DNA from: Fidelibacterota bacterium
GTDB lineage: Bacteria; Fidelibacterota; Marinisomatia; SCGC-AAA003-L08; TS1B11
DNA: 64,000 bases
NCBI GenBank assembly: GCA_020354025.1
Contig: CP070638.1
Coordinates: 517,523-581,522, forward strand
Reading direction: 5' to 3'
The notes beneath the pieces are model-generated. The model saw only the letters and a program-made list of their open reading frames with translations, did not search any database and was not told the DNA's origin. The position numbers and the translations under genes are program-made. Position 1 is the stretch's first letter; each line of letters opens with the position of its first letter. This document shows, piece after piece, positions 1-8,412 of the stretch.

Positions 1-1
1 C

Positions 2-1003
2 AACGTCATCAACTTCTTCAAACCCACGGCTCCTATTCGCCAGAGCATGGAATTCCTCGACAGCCATTTCTACGGCACGCTCAACTTCGCTTTCAAGGTG
101 GAGGGTGACCTGAAAGAACCGGATGTTCTGCTGGGTATGCAGCAGGTTCAACGCCAGCTGGAGCGTGAGCCGACAGTAGGGAACACAGCTTCCCTGGCCA
201 ATATTATTGCCAAGCTGCATCGCGTGGTAATGGACGACAGTGCCCAGTACGAGGTTATTCCCGACAGCCGGGATAAAGTAGCCAACTTGCTCACACTCTA
301 CAGCATGTCCGGCGATCCGGACGATTTCTCCTCCCTGGTGGATTACGATTACCGGATGGGGCTTGTCAGTGCCACGGTGAAGATGAGCGCCACCGAAGAG
401 CTCATCGCCATGGTAGACCGCATCCACGATTATGTGGATACTCACCAATCACCGGCTCTGAGCATCAGCCTGTCAGGCTTCCCGGTCTTCATGCGGGATT
501 TCATGAATGTATTGATCAAGAGTTCGCTGCTCTCGATCGGTCTGTCACTGATCCTGGTAATCATCCTGGCCGGGATTTTCTTCAAATCCATACGGTGGGG
601 ATTACTGGCGGTAATTCCGCTAGCTTCGGCCATTGCCTTGAACTTCGGACTGATGGGCTGGCTGGGTATCGAACTAAGCCACGTTACCGCCCTGTTTACC
701 GCCATTATCATCGGTGTGGGGGTAGACTTCGCCGTCCACTTTATCGCCCAGTACAGGAACTTCCTGAAAAGCGGTACAAGCCGGGACGAAGTAAGCCAGA
801 TAGCCATCGATGATGTTGGATACCCGATCCTGCTCAATGTAGCCGCAGTCTCCGTGGGCTTCACCGCCCTCCTGTTCTCTGAATTTATTCCCATGGTCTA
901 CATGGGCGGCCTGGTAATCATATCCATGGTCTCCTGCGCCGTGGGCACATTGACCCTGCTCGCCACCCTTGTTCACCTGTTACGACACAAAGTGACTGCC
1001 TAG
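2..1003 (+). CDS. RND/MMPL-family transporter, C-terminal part (5' end outside window)
   Basis: The reading frame is open from base 2, so this is the last 333 residues of a larger protein cut by the window edge. A soluble loop (beginning NVINFFKPTAPIRQS, typical of the second periplasmic domain of RND permeases) is followed from about residue 170 by a cluster of hydrophobic helices. These include the stretch GVGVDFAVHF, a charged transmembrane motif typical of MMPL/RND proton relays. Members of this family export lipids or hydrophobic compounds using the proton gradient. A LolA-like periplasmic protein and an outer-membrane barrel gene follow directly, so the three probably act together in envelope lipid or sterol-like transport; the substrate is not visible. 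Family assignment is firm, the substrate unknown. Confidence 0.85.
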   Translation, partial: NVINFFKPTAPIRQSMEFLDSHFYGTLNFAFKVEGDLKEPDVLLGMQQVQRQLEREPTVGNTASLANIIAKLHRVVMDDSAQYEVIPDSRDKVANLLTLYSMSGDPDDFSSLVDYDYRMGLVSATVKMSATEELIAMVDRIHDYVDTHQSPALSISLSGFPVFMRDFMNVLIKSSLLSIGLSLILVIILAGIFFKSIRWGLLAVIPLASAIALNFGLMGWLGIELSHVTALFTAIIIGVGVDFAVHFIAQYRNFLKSGTSRDEVSQIAIDDVGYPILLNVAAVSVGFTALLFSEFIPMVYMGGLVIISMVSCAVGTLTLLATLVHLLRHKVTA

Positions 1004-1035
1004 ACAAAGCTGTGATGTATGTAAAGGAAATAACC

Positions 1036-1791
1036 ATGAAGATCCCAGCCCCGCGACTAATACTACCACTGCTGCTGTTGTCCTTCCCCCTATCGGCTCA
1101 GCCTGGATATGAGATTGCTAAGATGATGGATGAACGAGAGCAGCCGGATGATATGGTCTCCGATATGACCATGATCCTCACTTCCCGCACTGGCGCCACC
1201 CGGACACTGACGGTGCACTCGGTCCGGAAAGGGGACGACAAGCAGATCATCTGGTTTCTTGCTCCGGCTGATGACCGGGGCGTGGCGTTCCTGAAGATCG
1301 AGTACGAGGACCGGGAAGACGAGATGCGCATGTGGCTGCCGAGCTTCAAGCGAATGAGACGCATCGCCTCCAGTAAAAAGGGGGAGAGCTTCATGGGCTC
1401 CGACTTGAGCTACGAGGACATGACTTTGCGAGCCCTTGACGAATATACCTATGAACTGCTGGGGGAGGAGGCCCTCGACGGAGATCAGGTCTGGATCCTG
1501 GAGAGCACCCCGAAACCGGAATTGCGCTCCTCATACAGCAGGATTGTCTCCCGGGTGCGCCAGTCCGATTTCATGCCTGTCAGGGAGGAATATTATGACC
1601 GGGTTGGTAACCTGCTGAAAGTGCGCACCATGGACGTGGGGGTAGTCAAGGAGTACAGCATCCCGGTGAGGATGCTCATGCAGAACGTGCAGAAAGAGCA
1701 CAGCACGGAGCTCATCTTTGATAACATGGAGCTGGACACGGGAGTGAAGGACGATCTATTCCACGAGCGCAACCTGCGGAGGCTGCCATGA
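1036..1791 (+). CDS. LolA-like outer membrane lipoprotein-sorting protein
   Basis: The 251-residue product starts with a Sec signal peptide (MKIPAPRLILPLLLLSFPLS, cleavage near AQP). The middle and C-terminal parts match the LolA-like family found beside RND permeases, with the segment RIASSKKGESFMGSDLSYED as the recognisable landmark. I start at the ATG at 1036 because AAAGGA lies at 1023-1028 with a normal spacing; an in-frame ATG at 1012 would add eight residues but has no comparable site. The gene lies just after the RND permease gene and overlaps the next gene by four bases (ATGA), so the three are very likely one operon. It would act as a periplasmic carrier for a lipidic substrate. Family call is good; the substrate is unknown. 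Confidence 0.8.
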   Translation: MKIPAPRLILPLLLLSFPLSAQPGYEIAKMMDEREQPDDMVSDMTMILTSRTGATRTLTVHSVRKGDDKQIIWFLAPADDRGVAFLKIEYEDREDEMRMWLPSFKRMRRIASSKKGESFMGSDLSYEDMTLRALDEYTYELLGEEALDGDQVWILESTPKPELRSSYSRIVSRVRQSDFMPVREEYYDRVGNLLKVRTMDVGVVKEYSIPVRMLMQNVQKEHSTELIFDNMELDTGVKDDLFHERNLRRLP

Positions 1792-3086
1792 GTGGGATCC
1801 AGCGCCGGTTGGTCTTGGTCGCTTATATGCTAGGTGGGTTTTCGGCGCTGACGGCCCAGGTTGAATTCCACGGCCACGTCTATCCGCTGGCACGGCTTAA
1901 TTTCGAGAGTCGGTACCTCAACTTGCCGCATCGCGTTGTCTCACTCGAGGGCCAAAACCGGGGTAGGAACGTGAATCTGTTCCTCAACACAACCCTAGAA
2001 TACCGCCTGGCGATGAATTCGGCTGCGGTAGAACTCCAGGAAGCCTACGCGGAGTTTTCGACCGGGCTGGGGGATTTCCGGTTTGGCCAGCAGGTGATTG
2101 CCTGGGGTGCCGCCGACGGCAACAATCCCACGGATAACGTAAATCCCTACGATTTCTACTACCTGTTCATTCCCGGTTCAGACCGCAAGGCGAGTAATGT
2201 CATGGCCTCTGTCAACCTCTACCTGGGCTCGGTGAACCTGGAGGTGGTGGCGACACCAGTATTTCAGTCCAACCGTTTGCCATTCGGCGAAGAGGATTTT
2301 CCGGTCTTTGAAGAACTACCTTTCGATTTGGACACAATACCGGAAGTCAGACCGGATCGTGACCTGGAAAATACGGAATTCGGCTTCAGAGCACGAATGC
2401 CCCTGAGCATGATGGATGTTTCTCTGAGCTATTTCAAGGGATTTGAGCGGATGTTCACCGCGGTGACAAATACTTTCCCCGGGGGTATTTCAGGCCTGGA
2501 GTACAATCCCGTGCAGGTGTTGGGTGGCGATCTTGTCACTTTTATCAGTGATTGGGCCATAAGGGCAGAGGGAGCCTACTTCCTCACCGAAGATACCAAC
2601 GGGAATCTGCCCCATCTTCGAAATCCATACCTACAGTACGTGCTCCAATTGGACTATACTGGGCAAGAATATAGCATAATGCTTCAATACCTGGGCGGCT
2701 ATATAACGAAAGTCGATGATGATACTGTGACCATTCCATTACCGCCCGGCTCACCGATACCATTCGTCCAGTACACCGAAGCTGAATATGAGGGTGATCA
2801 TATTCCAGCTAAAATCGGCATGCCCTTTGCGGCAATTGCCCAGAATGCGGTGCTGGCGACGGCCTCCTACGATTTCGCCGATGGGCGTTATTCTGTCAAG
2901 GGACAAGGCTTATATGACCTGGACAAGAATGGCTATATGATCGGTGGAAAGCTGACTCTGGCTTTGGAAGAAGCCTTCGATCTGGAGCTGGGTATAAGCT
3001 ATATGGATGGCGAGGAAGGCAGCCGTCTACGTACTATCGGGGAGGTGTTCAGCCACGTCTACGTTGGGATGAAGTACAGCTTCTAG
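1788..3086 (+). CDS. DUF1302-like outer-membrane beta-barrel protein
   Basis: The product is 432 residues with an N-terminal signal peptide ending near LTAQ, then alternating amphipathic strands rich in aromatic residues. The C-terminal residues YVGMKYSF end in Phe, as expected for a BAM-inserted barrel. The segment GQQVIAWGAADGNNPTDNVN resembles the conserved N-terminal part of DUF1302 proteins, which commonly accompany RND permeases and LolA-like proteins. It overlaps the preceding gene by four bases and is probably translationally coupled. It ends two bases from the convergent repressor gene, leaving no room for an intergenic terminator. The outer-membrane role is inferred from architecture and neighbours. 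Confidence 0.7.
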   Translation: MSGIQRRLVLVAYMLGGFSALTAQVEFHGHVYPLARLNFESRYLNLPHRVVSLEGQNRGRNVNLFLNTTLEYRLAMNSAAVELQEAYAEFSTGLGDFRFGQQVIAWGAADGNNPTDNVNPYDFYYLFIPGSDRKASNVMASVNLYLGSVNLEVVATPVFQSNRLPFGEEDFPVFEELPFDLDTIPEVRPDRDLENTEFGFRARMPLSMMDVSLSYFKGFERMFTAVTNTFPGGISGLEYNPVQVLGGDLVTFISDWAIRAEGAYFLTEDTNGNLPHLRNPYLQYVLQLDYTGQEYSIMLQYLGGYITKVDDDTVTIPLPPGSPIPFVQYTEAEYEGDHIPAKIGMPFAAIAQNAVLATASYDFADGRYSVKGQGLYDLDKNGYMIGGKLTLALEEAFDLELGISYMDGEEGSRLRTIGEVFSHVYVGMKYSF

Positions 3087-3088
3087 GC

Positions 3089-3736
3089 CTATACCCGGCC
3101 CATGCGGATGTGAACCACCGGATGCAAGTGCAGGACGTCCCGACGGGCGACACTCCGTTCAGGAAAGGCAGGATTGGTTGAGCGCAACAGGAGCTCCTCC
3201 CCCTTGTAATAGACTAGCTTTATCATGGCCTCCCCGTCCTGAGTAACCACCACGGCCAGATCGCCGTTCTGGCAGCTGGCATCCAGTGAGGCGATTACGA
3301 TGGATCCCGGTTTGACGATGGGCGTCATAGAATCGCCGAATACCCTAACGCCATAGACCTGCTCGTCCCGCAGGTCATCCGGCCGTTCCAGGTAGTCATC
3401 GGCGGCGACGGCGGTGCCTTCCAGATTGGGGAAGAGTCCCTGCCCGGCAGCGGCCAGGCCGATGAGCGGGATAGGCGGCAGCCGGCGGCGGCTTTCATAA
3501 GGGAAAGCCTCCTCAGGCAAGCCGGGATTCTGGGTGCGGAACTTGGCCTCAGCCAGTTCGGCATAGGGAGCGCTGAGAATCTCGCAGAGCTGGATAAGGC
3601 GGCCCTTGCGGGGAAAGGTGAGGTCGCGCTCGTAGGCGCTCACCTGCTGGTACTGGATGCCAAGCAGGTCAGCCAGCTCTTTCTGGGTAAGGCCGGTTTT
3701 GCCACGGTAGAGGGCCAATAGGTCGCCGAAGGTCAT
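3089..3736 (-). CDS. XRE-family repressor with S24 (LexA/CI-type) peptidase domain
   Basis: This 215-residue protein has an N-terminal helix-turn-helix (about residues 5-60, with LTQKELADLLGIQYQQVSAY) and a C-terminal S24 protease domain. The self-cleavage region appears as IPLIGLAAAG (Ala-Gly), the nucleophile as GDSMTPIVKPGS, and the general-base lysine as AMIKLVYY. This is the layout of phage CI-like and LexA-like repressors that cleave themselves during RecA activation. No phage genes adjoin it, so it may be a chromosomal stress regulator rather than a prophage remnant. The direct repeat TTACGTCA x2 just upstream is a good candidate for its own operator. Which genes it controls cannot be seen. 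Confidence 0.85.
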   Translation of the reverse strand: MTFGDLLALYRGKTGLTQKELADLLGIQYQQVSAYERDLTFPRKGRLIQLCEILSAPYAELAEAKFRTQNPGLPEEAFPYESRRRLPPIPLIGLAAAGQGLFPNLEGTAVAADDYLERPDDLRDEQVYGVRVFGDSMTPIVKPGSIVIASLDASCQNGDLAVVVTQDGEAMIKLVYYKGEELLLRSTNPAFPERSVARRDVLHLHPVVHIRMGRV

Positions 3737-3765
3737 GGGGTGTTATCCTCGCTGCTTAATGATGC

Positions 3766-3783
3766 TTACGTCAATTTACGTCA
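3766..3783. promoter_or_regulatory. Putative operator: two TTACGTCA direct repeats one helical turn apart
   Basis: TTACGTCA occurs at 3766-3773 and again at 3776-3783, with a 10-base centre-to-centre distance. The repeats lie 30-47 bases upstream of the S24 repressor start, in the 118-base gap between that gene and valS. Read on the minus strand they contain TTGACG, which could be a -35 box, so the site would overlap the promoter. Operator function is inferred. Confidence 0.45.
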
Positions 3784-3854
3784 GCCGGCGCTAAAATGCA
3801 GCAAAAAATAACTGTTATAAATGATTTAAACGATGAGCCGCTAAATAATAGTAA

Positions 3855-6527
3855 TCAAACCAGCGCCTGGTAGTTCTCTTTCAGCTTGTCCAACCGATCC
3901 TGGTAGGCGGCCTGCTTCTCGCGTTCGTGGGCTACCACCTCAGCCGGTGCGCGTTTGATAAAGTCCTTGTTGTCCAGCTTCTTCCTGGCCGCCGCCAGCC
4001 GTCCTTCCATCTCCTGGATACGCTTCTGAAGCCGCTCCCGTTCTACATCCAGGTCGATAAGGCCTTCTAGAGGGATGAATAATTCCAGCGCATCCACCAC
4101 AGCAGTGGCGGCATGGGGTGGTTTACTAATATCGACACCGGTGGTGAGTTCGCCAACCCGGGCGAGGCGCTGGAGGTGGGCTATTTCCCGGGCCAGGACG
4201 CTGGTGAGTTTGTCGGGACCGCGGACGATCAGATCGGCGGTCTTTCCGGGATCGACATCCATATCGGACCGCACTCCCCGAACGGCGGTGATAGCTTCCC
4301 GCAGCAGCTGGATTTCGGCTTCATGTTCCGGGGACTCCCACTGCTTGTTACCGGTCAGGTAGGGCGCGCAGATGAGGTCCGGTTCATTTTCCTGTTTTAC
4401 CTGCTGCCACAACTCCTCGCTGATGAAGGGGGCCAGGGGATGGATCAGGGCCAGGATATTTTTCAGTACGTTTACTGCTACGGCCTGCGCCGTTTCCCGG
4501 TCCCGGGAATCATCACTGTTAAGCCGAGTCTTGATAAACTCCAGGTACCAGTCGCAGTAATCGGCCCAGACGAAGTCATAGATGGCCTTAGCCACATCGT
4601 TCATCCGATAGCGCGCATAAGCCCCTTCCACCTTTGTCAAGGTACTCTGTAGTCGTGAGAGGATCCAGAGGTCTACTGCCGCGAGCCGGTCGCGGGTCAG
4701 GTCATTCAGCCGGGGCGGCAGTCGGTCCTTTTCCAGGTTCATCAGTACGAGCCGGGCGGCGTTCCAGATCTTGTTCATGTAATTGCGGCCGTGAGCGATA
4801 TCTTCTTCGGAGAAAAGGATATCCTGCCCCTGGGGGGCGATCAGCATCATGCCCATGCGCAAGGCATCGGCGCCATAGGTGTCGATGAGCTCGAGAGGAT
4901 CGGGGGAGTTGCCCAGGCTTTTACTCATCCGCCGGCCCAGCTTGTCCCGGACGATACCATTGAAGTAGACGGTACTGAAGGGAATCCGCCCATCGAACTT
5001 TAGTCCCGCCATAACCATACGCGCCACCCAGAAGAAAATGATATCAGGGGCGGTGACCAGATCCTGGGTGGGATAGAAGCGCTTCAGATCCGGACAGTCG
5101 CTGTCGGGCCAGCCGAGGGTGGCGATAGGCCACAGCCATGAGCTGAACCAGGTATCCAGCACGTCGGGGTCCTGCTCCAGTGTCACGTCGTCCTGTTCGT
5201 AGTGCTCACGTGCCTGGGCATAGGCTTCGGTTTCGGTGCGGGCAACAAAGATACGATCATCCGGTCCGTACCATGCCGGGATGCGGTGACCCCACCAGAG
5301 CTGCCGGGAGATACACCAGTCCTGGATATTCGCCAGCCAGTGATCATATACCTTCACCCAGCGTGGGGGGTAAAAGGTAATCTGTCCGGAATCCACCGCT
5401 TCCCGGGCAGGCTTGGCCAGCTCCTGCATGTCCAGGAACCACTGGAGGGAGAGATAAGGCTCAACCTGGGCGTCAGTGCGCTGGGAATAGCCCACACTGC
5501 TCACATGATCTTCCAGCTTTTCCAGCAGCCCCTGGCTCTCAATCTCGGCCACTACGGCTTTCCGGGCCTGGAACCGGTCCATTCCTATAAACTGCTCCGG
5601 CACGTTGTCGTTCAGGGTAGCATCTGGCAGTAATATGTTCACCATCTCCAGGTTGTGCCGCTGGCCCAACTGGTAGTCGTTGGGGTCGTGGGCTGGTGTG
5701 ACTTTAACCGCGCCGGTGCCAAACTCGGGATCGACGAACTCATCAGCGATAATGGGCAGCTCCCGGTCCACCAACGGCAGGATCACCCGTTTGCCGATCA
5801 GGTGGCTGAAGCGCCCGTCAGCGGGATTAACCGCCACGCCCGTGTCCCCCAGCATAGTCTCCGGCCGGGTTGTGGCCACAGTAACGTGTCCGTCGTCATC
5901 TCTGAGGGGATAGCGGAAATACCATAGATGCCCGTCAGTTTCCCGGTGGATGACTTCCTCGTCGGAGAGGGCAGTCTGCCCTACCGGGTCCCAGTTGATA
6001 AGGCGCTTACCGCGATAAATCAATCCTTCTTCGTAGAGTCGCACGAAGGTTTCGATAACGGCCCGGGAGTAAGTCTCGTCCATGGTGAAAGCGGTCCGGG
6101 TCCAATCGCAGGAACATCCCAGGCGCTTGAGTTGCTCCAGGATAGTACCGCCATAGTTATGGGCCCAATCCCAGGCCCGTTCGAGGAATTTTTCCCGGCC
6201 GATAGAACGTTTGTCGAGTCCTTCCTCCTTGAGCGCTGCTGCGAGCTTGGCCTCGGTGGCGATGCTGGCGTGGTCGGTTCCCGGCAGCCAAAGGGTATTG
6301 TTGCCTCGCATCCGGGCGCGGCGCACCAGGATATCCTGAACGGTATTATTGAGAACGTGCCCCATGTGCAGGATACCGGTGACATTCGGCGGGGGTATGA
6401 GTACCGTGAAGGGCTTTCGGTCATCAGATTCACCCGGCATGAAAAAGCCGTTCTGCTCCCAGTAGCGGTACCATTTAGACTCCACCTTTCCGGGCTCGTA
6501 GATTTTGCCCAGTTGCACACGCGCCAT
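3855..6527 (-). CDS. valS: Valyl-tRNA synthetase
   Basis: An 890-residue class I aminoacyl-tRNA synthetase that charges tRNA-Val with valine. The HIGH-type motif appears as PPPNVTGILHMGHVLNN near residue 50 and the KMSKS motif as GRRMSKSLGN near residue 530. Between them lies the large editing domain, including TTRPETMLGDTGVAVNP. The C-terminal 60 residues form the charged coiled coil typical of ValRS (ERLQKRIQEMEGRLAAARKK). Length is normal for the family. The start ATG at 6527 lies six bases after the end of the cyclic-nucleotide-binding gene, so valS may be cotranscribed from upstream. Confidence 0.97.
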   Translation of the reverse strand: MARVQLGKIYEPGKVESKWYRYWEQNGFFMPGESDDRKPFTVLIPPPNVTGILHMGHVLNNTVQDILVRRARMRGNNTLWLPGTDHASIATEAKLAAALKEEGLDKRSIGREKFLERAWDWAHNYGGTILEQLKRLGCSCDWTRTAFTMDETYSRAVIETFVRLYEEGLIYRGKRLINWDPVGQTALSDEEVIHRETDGHLWYFRYPLRDDDGHVTVATTRPETMLGDTGVAVNPADGRFSHLIGKRVILPLVDRELPIIADEFVDPEFGTGAVKVTPAHDPNDYQLGQRHNLEMVNILLPDATLNDNVPEQFIGMDRFQARKAVVAEIESQGLLEKLEDHVSSVGYSQRTDAQVEPYLSLQWFLDMQELAKPAREAVDSGQITFYPPRWVKVYDHWLANIQDWCISRQLWWGHRIPAWYGPDDRIFVARTETEAYAQAREHYEQDDVTLEQDPDVLDTWFSSWLWPIATLGWPDSDCPDLKRFYPTQDLVTAPDIIFFWVARMVMAGLKFDGRIPFSTVYFNGIVRDKLGRRMSKSLGNSPDPLELIDTYGADALRMGMMLIAPQGQDILFSEEDIAHGRNYMNKIWNAARLVLMNLEKDRLPPRLNDLTRDRLAAVDLWILSRLQSTLTKVEGAYARYRMNDVAKAIYDFVWADYCDWYLEFIKTRLNSDDSRDRETAQAVAVNVLKNILALIHPLAPFISEELWQQVKQENEPDLICAPYLTGNKQWESPEHEAEIQLLREAITAVRGVRSDMDVDPGKTADLIVRGPDKLTSVLAREIAHLQRLARVGELTTGVDISKPPHAATAVVDALELFIPLEGLIDLDVERERLQKRIQEMEGRLAAARKKLDNKDFIKRAPAEVVAHEREKQAAYQDRLDKLKENYQALV

Positions 6528-6533
6528 GCGAAG

Positions 6534-7049
6534 TTATTTCTCCAGGATGAGGCTTAAAGCGGTGGTCAGTTTTAGTACATTTTTATTGGCTGTAACAAGC
6601 CGGTTGCAGACGATACGGATCAGATTGAGCAATATCTTGTAGCCAACCTGTTTATCGCTGACAAGAATCTGGAAAAAGTCTTTCTCGCTGAGTACGCCCA
6701 TGCGGCAATCGGTAATGGCCTTTACAGTAGCAGTTCGTTTGTCCTCATTCGAGAAGAACGAGACTTCGCCGAAGACAGGACCGTTTTCACTGGACAGACG
6801 GATAATAGACTTTGCCCGGCTGTCATATTCGGCGGATTTGGCCATGGGCAGAGTTAGTGCCTGGCTGATTTCTACCTCACCTGAAAGAAGAAAGTATATT
6901 TCGCCACCTTTGTCACCTTCATTAAAGACAATCTCACCTGCAGGGTAGCGTTTTTCGATCAGGTAGGTGCAGAATGGCCCGTGCTCTTTCGCCGTTAGAC
7001 CAGCAAGGAGCTCAAAATTGGCGATGTCTTTTTCGGTAATACTACTCAT
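6534..7049 (-). CDS. Cyclic nucleotide-binding domain protein (Crp-type sensor without HTH)
   Basis: The 171-residue protein is essentially one cyclic nucleotide-binding domain (about residues 10-130). KRYPAGEIVFNEGDKGGEIY matches the front of the beta barrel and FGEVSFFSNEDKRTATV resembles the phosphate-binding cassette. The rest is a C-terminal helix; no helix-turn-helix DNA-binding domain is visible, so it is unlikely to be a transcription factor. Its start overlaps the stop of the K+ channel gene by four bases (ATGA), which strongly suggests coupled synthesis. A reasonable inference is that it regulates that channel in trans. Ligand (cAMP, cGMP or none) is not predictable here. Confidence 0.8.
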   Translation of the reverse strand: MSSITEKDIANFELLAGLTAKEHGPFCTYLIEKRYPAGEIVFNEGDKGGEIYFLLSGEVEISQALTLPMAKSAEYDSRAKSIIRLSSENGPVFGEVSFFSNEDKRTATVKAITDCRMGVLSEKDFFQILVSDKQVGYKILLNLIRIVCNRLVTANKNVLKLTTALSLILEK

Positions 7050-8182
7050 GGGATAATAATGGCACCTTCACCTTTCCGAATTATTCGGTCAGGTTCTGGA
7101 TTCACAATTACCGAGATATGACGGCCTTCGGAGAAATCCCGCCCTGCCTCCTTCAGCTTACGCTCAATGAAGGCATCCAGTTGGGAGCTGTCTGCAGAGA
7201 GGAATTCTGTGAAGCTGGATTGCTCCTCTTCTAGGTAAAGGCCTACTGTAATCCAACCATATTCCTTGCGGTAGTGCAGGAAAAGTTCCTCGAAAGGGCG
7301 GTCGATGAATTCGCTGGCAATCGGCTCCCGCCTGAAGTGATGGGAAGACGCGGAATCTAGAAGTTTGTTAGCAGCCTGAGGGATGCCGGGATTTAGCACA
7401 TGAGAAGCGACCATAAAGGAGCTAAAAGTATCACAGAGGACTACATCATCTGCGTCGGCCCGTTTAACGTGCGTGATGGCATTCTGATCGTGAACGTATG
7501 CCACTACATAGGCATTGGGGCACATGTTCTTGATGGTTAAAGTAGCCAGGATGGTCTTCTCGTCACTAGTATCACCGGTAAGATGCTCAGAAGGTAGGAT
7601 AATAACGGCGCGGGCGTGTTCCAGCTGGGCCTGCCGAAGGGTAGCTTCCCGGGTGAACTCCCCGCGGATATACTTAATGCGGGTGTAGCCGTACTGGTTT
7701 TTTAGAGACTGCATCTTGTCTTCTTGTTCTTCATTGATGAGAACAATCTGAAAGTCTGTATCCTCCTCCTCAATATTGAGGAGAGTATCCAGCAGGCTCT
7801 CGATCTTGTGATGCCAGCCGCAGATGATGATGTGGTTTTTTACATTGATCGACATAAGTCCCTGATTTGCTCTAAGTCGCCGGGTTACGAGCCGCGATGC
7901 GATTGTTCCACTTAATACCGCCATGAGGGAGATACCAGCGAACATGATCACCATCGCCAGTATCCGGCTGAGGGGGCCTTGAGGGGTGTAGTCGCCATAG
8001 CCTACCGTTGTCATGGTAACGATTGCCCACCAGAAGGCTTCCGGCAAGGATTTGATTTCCCCTCCCCCGGCGGTAGTTAATTCCAGGATCAATACTCCCA
8101 GGCCCCCTACGAAGGCCACTACCAGGATCAACCCAATTACCCTGATCACTGGATGACGGTTGAGGCTTTCTCGTATGCCCAT
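7046..8182 (-). CDS. Two-helix potassium channel with cytoplasmic RCK/TrkA-N domain
   Basis: A 378-residue protein with a first transmembrane helix at about residues 12-33, a pore loop with the selectivity filter TVGYGD (in WWAIVTMTTVGYGDYTPQG), and a second helix at about 75-98. A cytoplasmic RCK domain follows, with NHIIICGWHHKI at its nucleotide-binding start and an RCK-C-like end. This is the MthK/Kch-type architecture of a ligand-gated inner-membrane K+ channel. It is immediately followed by and overlaps a stand-alone cyclic-nucleotide-binding protein, an unusual pairing that suggests a split regulatory subunit. Channel identity is well supported; regulation is inferred. Confidence 0.9.
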   Translation of the reverse strand: MGIRESLNRHPVIRVIGLILVVAFVGGLGVLILELTTAGGGEIKSLPEAFWWAIVTMTTVGYGDYTPQGPLSRILAMVIMFAGISLMAVLSGTIASRLVTRRLRANQGLMSINVKNHIIICGWHHKIESLLDTLLNIEEEDTDFQIVLINEEQEDKMQSLKNQYGYTRIKYIRGEFTREATLRQAQLEHARAVIILPSEHLTGDTSDEKTILATLTIKNMCPNAYVVAYVHDQNAITHVKRADADDVVLCDTFSSFMVASHVLNPGIPQAANKLLDSASSHHFRREPIASEFIDRPFEELFLHYRKEYGWITVGLYLEEEQSSFTEFLSADSSQLDAFIERKLKEAGRDFSEGRHISVIVNPEPDRIIRKGEGAIIIP

Positions 8183-8412
8183 GAACGTTGCTTATTATAA
8201 CAGAAGAAGACAAGTGCAACTTGGGTTTTTCATAATAAATAGTAAGATAATGGTTGGGATAAGTCAACAGGTTTTAGTACGACAGAAGTCGAGCATATAA
8301 ACATGGTTTATGCCGTATGGTATGCTGTGAGGTAGGTAATCCAGGCCTCGACCAGAAGGTAGTCGGGCGGGCAAAATCTACTGGCAGCTAACGCCGTGGG
8401 AAAGGGGAAATC

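Noticed and set aside
3089-3736. Prophage, suggested by the CI-like repressor
   Set aside because: No integrase, terminase, capsid or lysis genes lie nearby; neighbours are envelope transport genes and valS.
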